A stretch of 64,000 nt of DNA from Bifidobacterium subtile (GCF_000741775.1 NZ_JGZR01000008.1:1-64000); one strand, 5' to 3'; shown: positions 35,105-44,349, counted from the stretch's first letter. Numbers and translations: made by a program. The notes: a model not told the origin generated them from the sequence alone.

Positions 35105-35856
35105 TGAACGGCACCGATACCACGGGCGACGAACCTGCTGCAAACGGCGAATTTCCGGGCGACGGTCTTTCGGACGCCGAACTCTCTCCAAGCCACAGCA
35201 GCGAGGATCTCAGGCATATCCGCATCGCCGTCGTCGACGACCATGAGATGTTCCGCGCCGGCGTCATCGCCACGCTGCAGCCGTATTTCCAGATCGTCGG
35301 GCAGGCGGCCGACGTCGAAGGCTCCATCGCGATGATCGGCCAGACCGCGCCCGATGTAGTGCTGCTCGACGTGCATGTGCCCGGCGGCGAGGGCGGCGGC
35401 GGCGCGGAAATCCTCGCCAAATCGCAGCCGCTCTCCCCTGATTCGGCGTTTCTGGCGCTTTCCGTCTCGGATTCGCCCAAGGATGTCGGCTCTGTGATCC
35501 GCGCCGGGGCACGCGGCTATGTGACCAAAACCATCACCGGGCAGGACTTGATGAACTCGATCAGCCAGGTGCATGAGGGCTACGCTGTGTTCTCGCCCAA
35601 ACTCGCCGGATTCGTGCTCTCCACCTTCCAAGGCATCGCACCGGCCACGCATGACGACGAGCTCGACCGCCTCTCGGCGCGCGAACAGGAGGTCATGCGC
35701 CTTATCGCCCGCGGATACACGTACAAGGAAGTGGCCGGCGAGCTGTTCATCTCGATCAAAACCGTCGAAACCCACGTCAGCTCAGTGCTGCGCAAGCTGC
35801 AACTGTCGAACCGCACCGAACTGACCCGCTGGGCCGCCGACCGCCGTATCGTGTGA
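35101..35856 (+). CDS. LuxR/NarL-family response regulator
   Basis: A 251-residue regulator: a polar N-terminal extension (~1-38), receiver domain (~40-160) with acidic pocket VVDDHEMFR, phospho-acceptor Asp in VVLLDVHVPGG and the conserved Lys in GYVTKTITG, then a LuxR-type HTH (~185-248; LSAREQEVMRLIARGYTYKEVA, SIKTVETHVSSVLRKL). AAAGGAG precedes ATG ATG. It is the cognate partner of the PspC-kinase and probably controls the divergent PspC operon. Confidence 0.92.
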   Translation: MMNGTDTTGDEPAANGEFPGDGLSDAELSPSHSSEDLRHIRIAVVDDHEMFRAGVIATLQPYFQIVGQAADVEGSIAMIGQTAPDVVLLDVHVPGGEGGGGAEILAKSQPLSPDSAFLALSVSDSPKDVGSVIRAGARGYVTKTITGQDLMNSISQVHEGYAVFSPKLAGFVLSTFQGIAPATHDDELDRLSAREQEVMRLIARGYTYKEVAGELFISIKTVETHVSSVLRKLQLSNRTELTRWAADRRIV

Positions 35857-35880
35857 GACGTGCCTCTACAGGACGGCTAT

Positions 35881-35962
35881 CGCTACAAAACGAACGCTAA
35901 GCGGCGGTTATAGGCAGTTTTGTAGCGTCAGCCGCTCGTTAGCGCTACAAAACTGACGCTAA
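35881..35962. repeat. Interspersed repeat family A, cluster 2
   Basis: cgctacaaaacgaacgctaa (35881-35900), cagttttgtagcgtcagc (35915-35932) and gcgctacaaaactgacgct (35942-35960) are alternately oriented copies of the family A unit. The last one supplies the TAG stop codon (35959-35961) of the HAD-like gene. Confidence 0.65.
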
Positions 35963-36597
35963 GCTAGGGCCAGCTCGCGTCGAAGCTGGCCGGCATCCCG
36001 AAATGCCACGCCGCGCCAGCCGGCTTGCCGTGCGACTTCGACGCTGCGCACATCGCAATCAACATACAGAGCACGGCTGGCGTCAAGGCCGAGTCGTCCG
36101 AGCCCCTCCTCGGCGCGGTGCATCAGCACGAGGTCGGGCATGCGCAGCCCTTCGTGCGCGGAGACGATGCTGCCGGACAAGGCCCCAAGCTCAGGAAATC
36201 GTTCAAGCGCCGCGTCGTAATCGGCCGCTGCGGCATTCGCCAACGCCCATATCCGAATTCCCTGCGAGCGCAAGCCTTGCAGCACCGCGCCCATCCCGGG
36301 CATCACGGCACGCAGCGCCAGACGCCGACGCCTAAGATACACGCGCAACACCCATGCCACGGCAGGCCCGTGATGACGCTCGTAGTCCGCGAGCACCCGC
36401 TCCTCGCTCCACCCGCATTCGAGCATTGCGTCGTAATAATCAAAGCCCCAGATATCGTCCGGATCGAGCACCATGTCAATCACCCCGGACGGATACTGCC
36501 CTTCCAACGCGAGTCGGGGCAAACGCTCCACCAGCACGCCGTACCAGCCAAACACCACGTCGGTGACGCCGGCGGGCAAGTCTATCGATGCGCTCAC
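35959..36597 (-). CDS. HAD-superfamily-like protein lacking catalytic residues
   Basis: A 212-residue protein with the HAD cap-and-core arrangement, but the motifs are altered. Motif I, normally hhFDxxGV, reads VVFGWYGVLV, with Gly17 in place of the nucleophile Asp. Motif II region is IWALANAAA, motif III reads HEGLRMPDLV where Lys is usual before Pro, and motif IV is YVDCDVRSVEVARQAGW. Hydrolase activity is therefore doubtful. The GTG at 36597 has AGGAG at 7 bases; the ATG at 36612 is an alternative. It follows the MgtC gene by 4 bases and should be cotranscribed with it. Confidence 0.65.
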   Translation of the reverse strand: MSASIDLPAGVTDVVFGWYGVLVERLPRLALEGQYPSGVIDMVLDPDDIWGFDYYDAMLECGWSEERVLADYERHHGPAVAWVLRVYLRRRRLALRAVMPGMGAVLQGLRSQGIRIWALANAAAADYDAALERFPELGALSGSIVSAHEGLRMPDLVLMHRAEEGLGRLGLDASRALYVDCDVRSVEVARQAGWRGVAFRDAGQLRRELALA

Positions 36598-36601
36598 GGC
36601 A

Positions 36602-37297
36602 TCACTCCTCATCCTCGGGAAGCAGTTCGGCGTCCTTCACGCCGTCGATGCGGGCGAGCGCGCTCACCATATCCGCAGCGATGTTTCCCTGAACGCGGAT
36701 CTCCACTGCCACCATGCTTCCCGAGCCCGCTTCGACATTGCGCGAGGACACCACCTGAGGATCGAAGCCTTCGCGTTCGAGTTCAAGCAAAGAGGATCGC
36801 AAAGAGCCTTTGCCGTTGCGGTAGGTTAGGCGAATTGTCGCGTGACGCTGACGCCGAGTCAGGCGATGTGCGAGAGGCGCGATGCCAAGCACCACAAGGA
36901 AATACAGCAGCGCCGTCAGCATGCTGAGCGAAAACAGCTCGCATGCCGCCGACATGCCGATGGCGGCGGAGACCCAGATGCCGGCTGCCGTGGTCAGCCC
37001 GCGCACATTGTCGCGGTGAACGAAGATCACGCCGGCGCCGATGAAACCAATGCCGGAAACCACTTGGGCCGCGATGCGGGAAGGGTCCCAGCCATCCGCG
37101 AGCCCGGTCGCCGCCTTATACCCGTAGAACGAAACCATGGTGAACAGCCAGCTGCCGATGCCGACGAGCACGTTTGTGCGAATCCCGGCCGCTTTGTCGT
37201 GGTATTCGCGTTCGAAGCCGATGAGACCGCATAGCAGCACCGTCATCGCGGCGGACAGCAGCTGACTCCACGTGGGAAGATCGAAAAGCTGGGTCAT
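36602..37297 (-). CDS. MgtC/SapB family membrane protein
   Basis: A 231-residue protein with four to five N-terminal membrane helices carrying the family motifs LLCGLIGFEREYHDKAAGIRTN and QVVSGIGFIGAGVIF, then a cytoplasmic ACT-like domain (~145-230). Family members support growth in low magnesium, in part by inhibiting F-type ATPase. ATG 37297 is preceded by AAGGGAAG; the frame extends upstream without a better start. It leads a two-gene unit with the HAD-like gene. Confidence 0.88.
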   Translation of the reverse strand: MTQLFDLPTWSQLLSAAMTVLLCGLIGFEREYHDKAAGIRTNVLVGIGSWLFTMVSFYGYKAATGLADGWDPSRIAAQVVSGIGFIGAGVIFVHRDNVRGLTTAAGIWVSAAIGMSAACELFSLSMLTALLYFLVVLGIAPLAHRLTRRQRHATIRLTYRNGKGSLRSSLLELEREGFDPQVVSSRNVEAGSGSMVAVEIRVQGNIAADMVSALARIDGVKDAELLPEDEE

Positions 37298-37439
37298 GGC
37301 TCTTCCCTTCTTCGTCGGCGTTGACTTCCACATTCTCCCAAGGGACAGACATGCTCTTGCCGGTCGGCTCAGAACATGCAGTCTGTTCAAACCAGTGCAG
37401 GCCACAAGCCACAAGCCACAAGCCACAAAACCCTATCGC

Positions 37440-38288
37440 TCAATGCTCGCGCGGATTGGTTTCCGGATTCCCCGGCTTCTCCGACTGTTCTGGCCCACCG
37501 GGCTCTTTCTGCTCCCTCGCCGTGGCGGAAAGCCTGACATAGCCGGAGTGATGCATGGTGAAGCGCACCCGCGAAGCAACATACACATCGGTGGCCCGCT
37601 CGAATGGCCGCCCGTCCACATCACGCGCGATGCGCCGAATCCGAACTACCGGAGTGCACTCAGGCACCTGCAAAAGTCGGGATTCCTCGGCATTGCACAG
37701 CATCGGCTCCACGGTTTCGTCGACGATGTGAGGGCGCACGTCATAGTCGCGCTCGAATATCGTATAGAAGGACTCGGTCAGATCACGTGTGAGCAGCATG
37801 GGGAAGGTCTGCGCCGGAAGATGGCTGATTTCCAACGAGAGCGGCGTTTCATCGATGAATCGCAGCCGCACGATGTCGTAGATCGAGGCCGGGGTCTCCT
37901 TGAGTTCCAAACGCCGCATGTCGGACCTCGATGCCGTGGCAATCGATGCGGAAAGCACCTGCGAGGAGACGAGAAGTCCTTGGCGGCGAGCGATGATCGG
38001 CAGCGATTCGACGGTGTTGATATTGCGTTCCAACCGACTGTCGGAGACCAGAATGCCGCCGCCTCTGCCGATGATGCGCCGTATTTCATGCGATGCCTCA
38101 AGACTTGCCAGCGCGAGTCGCAAATCGGCGCGGCTGATGTCCAGCTGCGTGGCCAAAGCGCGCTCCGATCCAAGCCGCTCGCCGACCTCGTATTCGCCCG
38201 AGCTGATCATCGCGCGCAGCCGACGTATGGTCTCGCTGCGGGCATACCGGCGGCGAACGCTATCGGCACGCCCTTGCCCGTCATGCAC
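37440..38288 (-). CDS. GntR/UTRA-family transcriptional regulator
   Basis: A 282-residue regulator with a winged helix at ~18-85 (RRLRAMISSGEYEVGERLGSE, LDISRADLRLALASLE) and a UTRA ligand-binding domain (~100-250; VRLRFIDETPLSLEISHLPAQ). A polar, Pro/Glu-rich tail follows. UTRA regulators sense sugar phosphates, amines or phosphonates. It is the last gene on this strand behind the kinase/permease/ABC/phospho-lyase genes and is the likely local regulator. AAGGAG is 11 bases before the ATG. Confidence 0.88.
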   Translation of the reverse strand: MHDGQGRADSVRRRYARSETIRRLRAMISSGEYEVGERLGSERALATQLDISRADLRLALASLEASHEIRRIIGRGGGILVSDSRLERNINTVESLPIIARRQGLLVSSQVLSASIATASRSDMRRLELKETPASIYDIVRLRFIDETPLSLEISHLPAQTFPMLLTRDLTESFYTIFERDYDVRPHIVDETVEPMLCNAEESRLLQVPECTPVVRIRRIARDVDGRPFERATDVYVASRVRFTMHHSGYVRLSATAREQKEPGGPEQSEKPGNPETNPREH

Positions 38289-38602
38289 TTACGGTCTCCT
38301 TCCCGATATGCCGCTGCCTGCAAGTACTTATGCATATCATCCGACTATGTTGTAGCCCATCGTAACGTTGGCCGGTTTCAGGGAAGACGCGGGCCGTTTA
38401 TACATGCAACCGCGTGTATGCATAACGGCCCGTCGTCTCGCCGCATCGCCGGCTGCGCAGCCTCATGCGCAACAGGCCCACGCAGCCGACTACGCAGAGC
38501 CATGCAGAGCCACCGGCGCAATGCCACCCACGCAATGCAGGCAGAGCGCACCACGCAACCTGACTAGCCCTGCATAGTTATTGAGTCTCAGTCCCTAAGA
38601 TC
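38289..38602. other. Gap between the phospho-lyase and gntR genes
   Basis: A 314-base gap with an imperfect hairpin at 38389-38433 (terminator of the upstream gene), the palindrome cctaagatcttagg (38594-38607) over the phospho-lyase stop codon, and the gntR promoter. Several acgca/gcaca-rich stretches carry no gene. Confidence 0.4.
38389..38433 (-). terminator. Hairpin behind the phospho-lyase gene
   Basis: gacgcgggccgttta and its near-complement taacggcccgtcgtc form a long imperfect stem around acatgcaaccgcgtgtatgca. It would separate the phospho-lyase gene from gntR, though no T-run follows. Confidence 0.4.
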
Positions 38603-39967
38603 TTAGGCCTTAAGCTCGCTCAGGGTCTTCTCGAAGGCGTCGGCGAACCAGTCGATATCGCTGTCGCTGAAGACCAGCGGCGGGCGCAGCTTGAGGATGT
38701 TGCCGTAGCGTCCGCACACCGAAGTCAGCACGCGGTGCTCGCGCAAGGACTCGAGGATGTTCAGCGCCATGGGCTGGTCGGCTTCCTTCGTGCCCGGCTT
38801 CACGATCTCGCATGCGATATACAGCCCGGCTCCGCGCACATCGCCGATGCACGCGTGATGCTGCTGCATTTCGGTGAGCACGGACTTGAAGTGTGCGCCG
38901 ACCGTGCGCGCGTTGCCCATGGTGTCCTCGTCGCGCATGACATTGAGCACGGCTTGGGCCGCAGCCATGCACACGGGGTTGCCGCCGAAGGTGTTGAAAT
39001 AGGGAATCGAACCGGCGAAGGGCTCCAATACCTCATGTCGCACGGCCATCATGGAGGTCGGCAGCCCGTTGGCCATCGGCTTGCCCGAAGTCACGATGTC
39101 GGGCACGATGCCCTGGCGTGCGAAGCCCCAGAAGGCGTCGCCGGTGCGCGTGAAGCCCGGCTGCACTTCGTCCGCGATCCACACGCCGCCCAGCTCGTGC
39201 ACGGCATCGATCACGGGCTTCAAATAGCCGACCGGATCGGGGTAGACGCCGTCGGAGGAGAAGATCGAATCGGCCAGCAGCCCGGCGAAGGCGATGCCAT
39301 GCCGCTGCATGTCGGCGACCGCCTTGCGCACTTCTCCGGCCATCCACGCGCCGAAGACCTCGGGTCTGCACTGCGAGGCCGGAACGCCGTCGATCTCAAG
39401 CCGGTAGGTGTCCGGCGTGGGAATCATGCGCATGGTCAGCCCCAGCGTCTGGGCCGTGCCCAAGGCCGGTGAGAGTCCGGAAGTCAGCGCGCTATTGCCG
39501 TGGTAGGCCTCAGTGGTGACGATGATGCCCTGCCCGCCCGTATACGTCCGCGCCACGCGCACCGCGAGATCATTGGCCTCCGAGCCGGTGCACTGGAACA
39601 TAATGCGGTCGATCTCATCCGGCATGGTGGAAAGAATATCATCGGCATAATTGAGGACGTTCTCGTGCAGATAGCGGGTATGCGTGTTGAGCAGCGAGGC
39701 CTGGTTCGCGATGGCTTCGACCACGCGGGGATGGCAGTGCCCGACCGACGCGACGTTGTTGTACACGTCCAGATATTCGACACCGTCGGCGTCCCACAAA
39801 TGCGAGCCGACGCCTTTGACCAAGTGCACGGGCTTGCGGTAGAACAGCCGGTACGCCGGCCCGAGCACCTCGCGCTCTTCCGTCAGCTTGCGCGTCTCAG
39901 GATCCAGCTCCTTCGCCATTTCAGGCCGGAAGCTGTTGGTGTCCATAATCGTTGAACGGGTTGCCAT
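38603..39967 (-). CDS. Class-III PLP enzyme, ethanolamine-phosphate phospho-lyase-like
   Basis: A 454-residue fold-type I PLP enzyme. The segment NNVASVGHCHPRVVEAIANQ followed by LLNTHTRYLHENV closely resembles the AGXT2L1/AGXT2L2 group (ethanolamine-phosphate and phosphohydroxylysine phospho-lyases) rather than ordinary omega-aminotransferases. The PLP Lys is in VTSGKPMANGLP, with the cofactor Asp in VWIADEVQPGFTR and the CTGSEAND phosphate loop. Phospho-lyases split phosphoethanolamine into acetaldehyde, ammonia and phosphate. AAGGAA is 8 bases before the ATG. Genes for a kinase, an ethanolamine-type permease and an ABC importer lie upstream on the same strand. Confidence 0.8.
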   Translation of the reverse strand: MATRSTIMDTNSFRPEMAKELDPETRKLTEEREVLGPAYRLFYRKPVHLVKGVGSHLWDADGVEYLDVYNNVASVGHCHPRVVEAIANQASLLNTHTRYLHENVLNYADDILSTMPDEIDRIMFQCTGSEANDLAVRVARTYTGGQGIIVTTEAYHGNSALTSGLSPALGTAQTLGLTMRMIPTPDTYRLEIDGVPASQCRPEVFGAWMAGEVRKAVADMQRHGIAFAGLLADSIFSSDGVYPDPVGYLKPVIDAVHELGGVWIADEVQPGFTRTGDAFWGFARQGIVPDIVTSGKPMANGLPTSMMAVRHEVLEPFAGSIPYFNTFGGNPVCMAAAQAVLNVMRDEDTMGNARTVGAHFKSVLTEMQQHHACIGDVRGAGLYIACEIVKPGTKEADQPMALNILESLREHRVLTSVCGRYGNILKLRPPLVFSDSDIDWFADAFEKTLSELKA

Positions 39968-40054
39968 TATTTCTTTTCCTTCTCATGTGTTGTTGCGTTC
40001 TATTGTCTGTTGCATTCCGCACCGTATTCACATATGGGTAACGATGATCGATGA

Positions 40055-41503
40055 TCAGTGCGGCGGTGCACGTCGGCCGATGAGCGCGAAAATCGCCTGT
40101 GCGGCTACTAGGCACATGCCAATGAAGATCTTCGGATGGCGCAGCAAATCGCGCACGGATGACAGGCCAGATATCATGTATTCCCCGGCCAGCAACCGCA
40201 ACGGATGACGTACACGCCGCGAGACCAAGTCGCCGTAAGTCAGCAGTCGTGTTTCGTATTGCTCGGGCGCGTCCTCGTGGAATACGAAGAGGCGCAGCGC
40301 ACGATCAGCGGCTTTCGGCCCATACGAGCGGAATCCGCAGGTCGGCGCATAGCCCAGATCCACGCCGTCGATATGCCCGATGAAATTGTTCTTATGGTCG
40401 TGCCCGCAGAACAGGGCGAAGTAGCCGCCTGCCGAACGGATGCGTTCGACCTCGCCGACGGCCCGCTCCGAGCAGCATGGGCCTTCTCCCAACGTGGATC
40501 CCGGCCGACAGATCTCAGGGTTGACGACGTAGCAGGAGTCCGAGAACGCCCGATAGCCTTCGACGGCATGGGGCGTGAACGGCGACACTTTTTTCAGGCA
40601 CTGGTAGAAATCCTGCGGCGGGATGTGCTGGAAAACGATAGAGGGTACGCGCGAGCCGGTGCCGCTAACGGCATCTTCGGCCCTGGCAAGCCATTCAACC
40701 GCGGCATCGCTGGGGGAACCGTAGCCGCCGCCAGGTTCAAAATCGCCGGAATTGACCATCATGATGCTCATGGCGGTGCGCTTGCCGTCATGCGAGGCAA
40801 TCGGCAAAGCAAAGGTTCCAGGTTCGCAAGCCAGCGGGTCTGCACCTGCAGACGATGCAGCGCCATCTTCGACTTTGGGGTTGAGACACCCCGCGAATTC
40901 GCGATACATGTCATCCTGCTCATCAGGAAGGATCCCGCATTGAAAATCATGATTCCCATAAGTCGCCGCGAAAGGAATTCCCCGCAAGACGATGGGCCCT
41001 AGGAACTGTGAGAACGATTGACGGATTTTGACGCGCGTGCCTTCCATGTTTTCACCGCCATTGGCCAAAGAATCGTCAATCGGATCAGCGAATCCGTTGC
41101 GTTCGGCAAGCAGCTGCTCAACGCGCATGGCCAGCGGAAGCCGAGTGCCGGGTTCGTCGCCGCGCCTCGCCATGAACGTGGACGCATAGGCCGCATCGTA
41201 GCCGCGCACCTGATCGCCGGTGAGCACCACGAGATCGGGGTCGGCTGCTATGACCGCACGCTCGATAAGCGCCACGGCATCGGGATCTACATCGGGGCCG
41301 TCTTGGACATCTGCCAGCTGGAGCACGCGCAACGTTCCGTTCTCGCGGAAGTGCAAAACATGATTGCCCTTCTGCCGGGAACTGTGCAGACGGATTGATT
41401 GATGACGGTCAGTCCCGCGGCCACGCAGGGTTTCGGATACTGTTTCAACCGGTTGCTCTGCTTCAGCCGTTTCAGACTTCTCGACCTCCTCAGACATTGT
41501 CAT
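40055..41503 (-). CDS. Calcineurin-like metallophosphoesterase with C-terminal membrane helix
   Basis: A 482-residue phosphoesterase. The metal motifs are LQLADVQDG (D-x-Q where D-x-H is usual), VLTGDQV, TYGNHD, FQHIPPQ and GHDHKNN. A hydrophobic helix near the C-terminus (IFIGMCLVAAQAIFALIG) may anchor it to the membrane; no signal peptide is seen, so the catalytic part is probably cytoplasmic. The start overlaps the ABC ATPase stop (ATGA), showing it is part of the transporter operon. It may dephosphorylate or cleave the imported phosphoester. Confidence 0.82.
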   Translation of the reverse strand: MTMSEEVEKSETAEAEQPVETVSETLRGRGTDRHQSIRLHSSRQKGNHVLHFRENGTLRVLQLADVQDGPDVDPDAVALIERAVIAADPDLVVLTGDQVRGYDAAYASTFMARRGDEPGTRLPLAMRVEQLLAERNGFADPIDDSLANGGENMEGTRVKIRQSFSQFLGPIVLRGIPFAATYGNHDFQCGILPDEQDDMYREFAGCLNPKVEDGAASSAGADPLACEPGTFALPIASHDGKRTAMSIMMVNSGDFEPGGGYGSPSDAAVEWLARAEDAVSGTGSRVPSIVFQHIPPQDFYQCLKKVSPFTPHAVEGYRAFSDSCYVVNPEICRPGSTLGEGPCCSERAVGEVERIRSAGGYFALFCGHDHKNNFIGHIDGVDLGYAPTCGFRSYGPKAADRALRLFVFHEDAPEQYETRLLTYGDLVSRRVRHPLRLLAGEYMISGLSSVRDLLRHPKIFIGMCLVAAQAIFALIGRRAPPH

Positions 41504-42597
41504 TGCGCCTCCCTTTCCGCCGTACTGTTTTCGGCCCAGCGCAGCTCAATCGGCTCCGCGACCACGGCTTCAGGCCTGATCGCCACGCGGACGCGCTCAT
41601 GCTGGCGATACTGTTCGCTCGGCGCATGCTGCGAGGTCAGCAGCATGGATCCGGCGCCCACCGTCGTGCGTTCAATGGATCCGAGATAATTCTCGCTCAG
41701 AACCTCGAAATCGCCTTGCGGGTCGGACGTGAGCATGACATTCTCCGGCCTGACGAACACTTTTACCAACGCGTTCTCTGGTTGCGGCTGCGACAGCGGG
41801 ACGGCATAGCCGCACACGTCCACTGCGCCATCATGGCCGACTTTGGTTTCGATCTTGTTCGTCTGCCCCACGAAATCAGCGACGAACGGAGTTTCTGGGT
41901 GCAGATAGAGCTCTTTGGGCGTGCCGATCTGCTCGATGTTGCCGTCATGCATCACGGCGATGCGGTCGGAGACGACCAGCGCCTCTTCCTGATCATGCGT
42001 GACGAAGATGGCGGTGATGCCCAGCCGCAATTGCAGTGCACGGATCTCGTCGCGCAGCTGCACGCGGATCTTGGCGTCAAGCGCGGAAAGCGGCTCGTCA
42101 AGCAGCAGCACCTTCGGATTGACGACGATGGCTCTGGCCAGCGCCACGCGCTGCTGTTGACCGCCCGAAAGACGAGCTGGGTATGCTTCGGCGAAGTCCT
42201 TGAGCCCGACCATATCCAGGATGCTGCGGGCCGCCGCGATCCGCTCATCTCTGCCGACCTTGCGCACTTTCAAGCCGAAGGCCACGTTGTCAAGCACATT
42301 CATGTTAGGGAACAGCGAATACTGCTGGAACACCATGCCGATGCCGCGTTTCTGCGGAGGGACGGGAGCCACGGACTTGTCGCCGATGAGGATCTCGCCC
42401 CGGGTGATGCTTTCGAAACCGGACAGGCATCGCAGCGCTGTGGATTTGCCACATCCCGAGGGCCCGAGCAGACTCACCATCTCGCCTGCCTTGATATCGA
42501 GATTGAAGGAATGCAGCACTTCCTTGCCGCCATATGATTTTGTGACATTACGGAACGTCACCGATTCGCCTACTACCGTCTGGGAATCATCGCTCAT
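41500..42597 (-). CDS. ABC transporter ATP-binding protein (phosphonate/iron/polyamine type)
   Basis: A 365-residue ATPase with Walker A LLGPSGCGKST, Q-loop GMVFQQYSLFP, signature RLSGGQQQRVALARA, Walker B KVLLLDEPLSALD and H-loop FVTHDQEEA, plus a C-terminal TOBE domain (~275-355). This layout is that of importers of the PotA/FbpC/PhnT kind. ATG 42597 has GAGGAG at 9 bases. It follows permease genes and overlaps the phosphoesterase start. Confidence 0.92.
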   Translation of the reverse strand: MSDDSQTVVGESVTFRNVTKSYGGKEVLHSFNLDIKAGEMVSLLGPSGCGKSTALRCLSGFESITRGEILIGDKSVAPVPPQKRGIGMVFQQYSLFPNMNVLDNVAFGLKVRKVGRDERIAAARSILDMVGLKDFAEAYPARLSGGQQQRVALARAIVVNPKVLLLDEPLSALDAKIRVQLRDEIRALQLRLGITAIFVTHDQEEALVVSDRIAVMHDGNIEQIGTPKELYLHPETPFVADFVGQTNKIETKVGHDGAVDVCGYAVPLSQPQPENALVKVFVRPENVMLTSDPQGDFEVLSENYLGSIERTTVGAGSMLLTSQHAPSEQYRQHERVRVAIRPEAVVAEPIELRWAENSTAEREAQ

Positions 42598-42646
42598 GAT
42601 ATTGTTCTCCTCTTGAAATGCTTGGCTGTTCGGATTCCTATGGAAT

Positions 42647-43510
42647 TCAGCTCTTGCGCCGCTTGTTTCCCAGACCGCTGACCGCAAAAAGCGCCAGGAA
42701 GGTCACAGCGAGCACGATCAGTGTGATGATCACCGAGAAATACACATCGCTTTGCGACACGACAATCAGATCCGTCTGCAAGGTCTCGCGGTTGAGCAGC
42801 GAAGCAATGGTGAATTCGCCCAAGACGATGGCCGCTGTGATCAGCGTCGATGAAATGATGCTTTTTCGCAAGCAGGGAATAAGGATGGACAGCAGCACCC
42901 GCCACCATCCCGCACCCAGCGACTCTGCCGCCTGGGTCAGCGTAGCCGCGTTCATGCCGACCAAATCCGATTCAATAGTCGTGTACACGAACGGCAAGGC
43001 GATGATGCCGTACGCCAGCGAAAGCGTCCATGTGCCCGCCTCGAACACGGTGGATAGGAAGGAGAAGATCGGCGCGAAACCAACGACCAGAATGATCGCG
43101 GGAAGCGCGATAGGCAGCAGCATGATGATCCGCATCGCCCGGTCGAGACGCGGGAAGCGCACGTTGATGAGCACCAGCGCGGGTATGACGATGACGTATT
43201 CAATCGCGATAGTGACAATGACTAGCACGATCGAGTTCATCAGCCCGTCCTGCATGGAGGTCAATGACGATGTCTCTCCCGATACCAAGTCAGCCCAGTG
43301 GCTGAGCGTGAAGCCGCCGGCCGAAGATCGGAAGGTGAAGTAGATCATGCCGACGACAGGGAATGCGAGGAACAGCAGAAACAGGGTCAGCACGACGGCC
43401 TTCGTCGCCTTTGAGGGGCGATCGTAGCGTTTCCAAATCACGGCATCGCGTGTAGGCTGGCTGTCCGCCGTCTGCTTATTCAAGTCCGGTTCCGTAGCTA
43501 GCTGAGCCAT
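42647..43510 (-). CDS. ABC transporter permease (second)
   Basis: A 287-residue inner-membrane protein with about six helices and the EAA loop AATLTQAAESLGAGWWRVLLSILIP that docks on the ATPase. It overlaps the preceding permease by 13 bases; AAGGAAGG lies before the ATG. Pairs with the permease at 43498-44349 to form the channel. Confidence 0.9.
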   Translation of the reverse strand: MAQLATEPDLNKQTADSQPTRDAVIWKRYDRPSKATKAVVLTLFLLFLAFPVVGMIYFTFRSSAGGFTLSHWADLVSGETSSLTSMQDGLMNSIVLVIVTIAIEYVIVIPALVLINVRFPRLDRAMRIIMLLPIALPAIILVVGFAPIFSFLSTVFEAGTWTLSLAYGIIALPFVYTTIESDLVGMNAATLTQAAESLGAGWWRVLLSILIPCLRKSIISSTLITAAIVLGEFTIASLLNRETLQTDLIVVSQSDVYFSVIITLIVLAVTFLALFAVSGLGNKRRKS

Positions 43511-44349
43511 TTTGCAGCCTTCCTTTCCACTGCGGCGTACACCACCATCACAACCAGCATGATCACCAGCATGCCGACAGCTAGAGCTCCTGCGACACCC
43601 TCACTGCCAAGTCCGGTTTCGCTGATGAGCGCAGCTCGCACTTGCAGCGGCGCAATCTGCGACCCTTGGCTGATCAGCGCGGCCGCGGTTGCATAGGCGG
43701 AGAACGCGTTGGCGAACAACAGCAAGAAGCCGCTCATAAACGAGGGGAAGAGAATCGGCATACCGACATTCTTCCAAAACATCCACTTGCTGCCACCCAG
43801 CCCGGCCACCACTTCGGCCAGATTTTCCGGCAACCGCGCGATCGACTGGTAGAAAGTAATGATCATGAGCGGAACTTGGAAGAACAAGTATGGCAGGATG
43901 AGGCCCTGTGTCGAGTACAGCCACATACTGTTCTTGTAGATGTTGACGTGCAGCAGATTGCGGATGAGCAGCGTCACCATGCCTTGGTTGCCCATCACGG
44001 CGATGAAGGCGAAAGCCAGCATGACGCCGCCGAATTGCGAGAGGGTGCTCGACGCGGAATCGACTAACCGACGCATGACGCCACCTTCCTTGCATGCAAG
44101 CAGTGCGAAGCACACCACAGCTCCAAATACCGCCCCCACGAAGGCGACCAAGGCCGAGAGCCAGCACGAATTCCAGAATGAAACGACGATGCCCGGCCGC
44201 GAGAAAATGCTGAAATTCGCGAGCGTCCAGGACTCACCGTTCTGGAACGCGCTGGTGACGACCAGCGCGGCCGGCAGCACGAACATCAGTAGAACGTAGA
44301 CGGTGAACGGCAGCAGTCTCAACGTGTTCGTGACTTTTGCCATAGCCAT
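43498..44349 (-). CDS. ABC transporter permease (first)
   Basis: A 283-residue protein with about six helices and an EAA loop LPENLAEVVAGLGGSKWMFWKNVGMP. AAAGGGG lies close before the ATG, and a second in-frame ATG two codons on is equally possible. The resemblance is to permeases of 2-aminoethylphosphonate, iron and polyamine importers. Confidence 0.9.
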   Translation of the reverse strand: MAMAKVTNTLRLLPFTVYVLLMFVLPAALVVTSAFQNGESWTLANFSIFSRPGIVVSFWNSCWLSALVAFVGAVFGAVVCFALLACKEGGVMRRLVDSASSTLSQFGGVMLAFAFIAVMGNQGMVTLLIRNLLHVNIYKNSMWLYSTQGLILPYLFFQVPLMIITFYQSIARLPENLAEVVAGLGGSKWMFWKNVGMPILFPSFMSGFLLLFANAFSAYATAAALISQGSQIAPLQVRAALISETGLGSEGVAGALAVGMLVIMLVVMVVYAAVERKAAKWLS

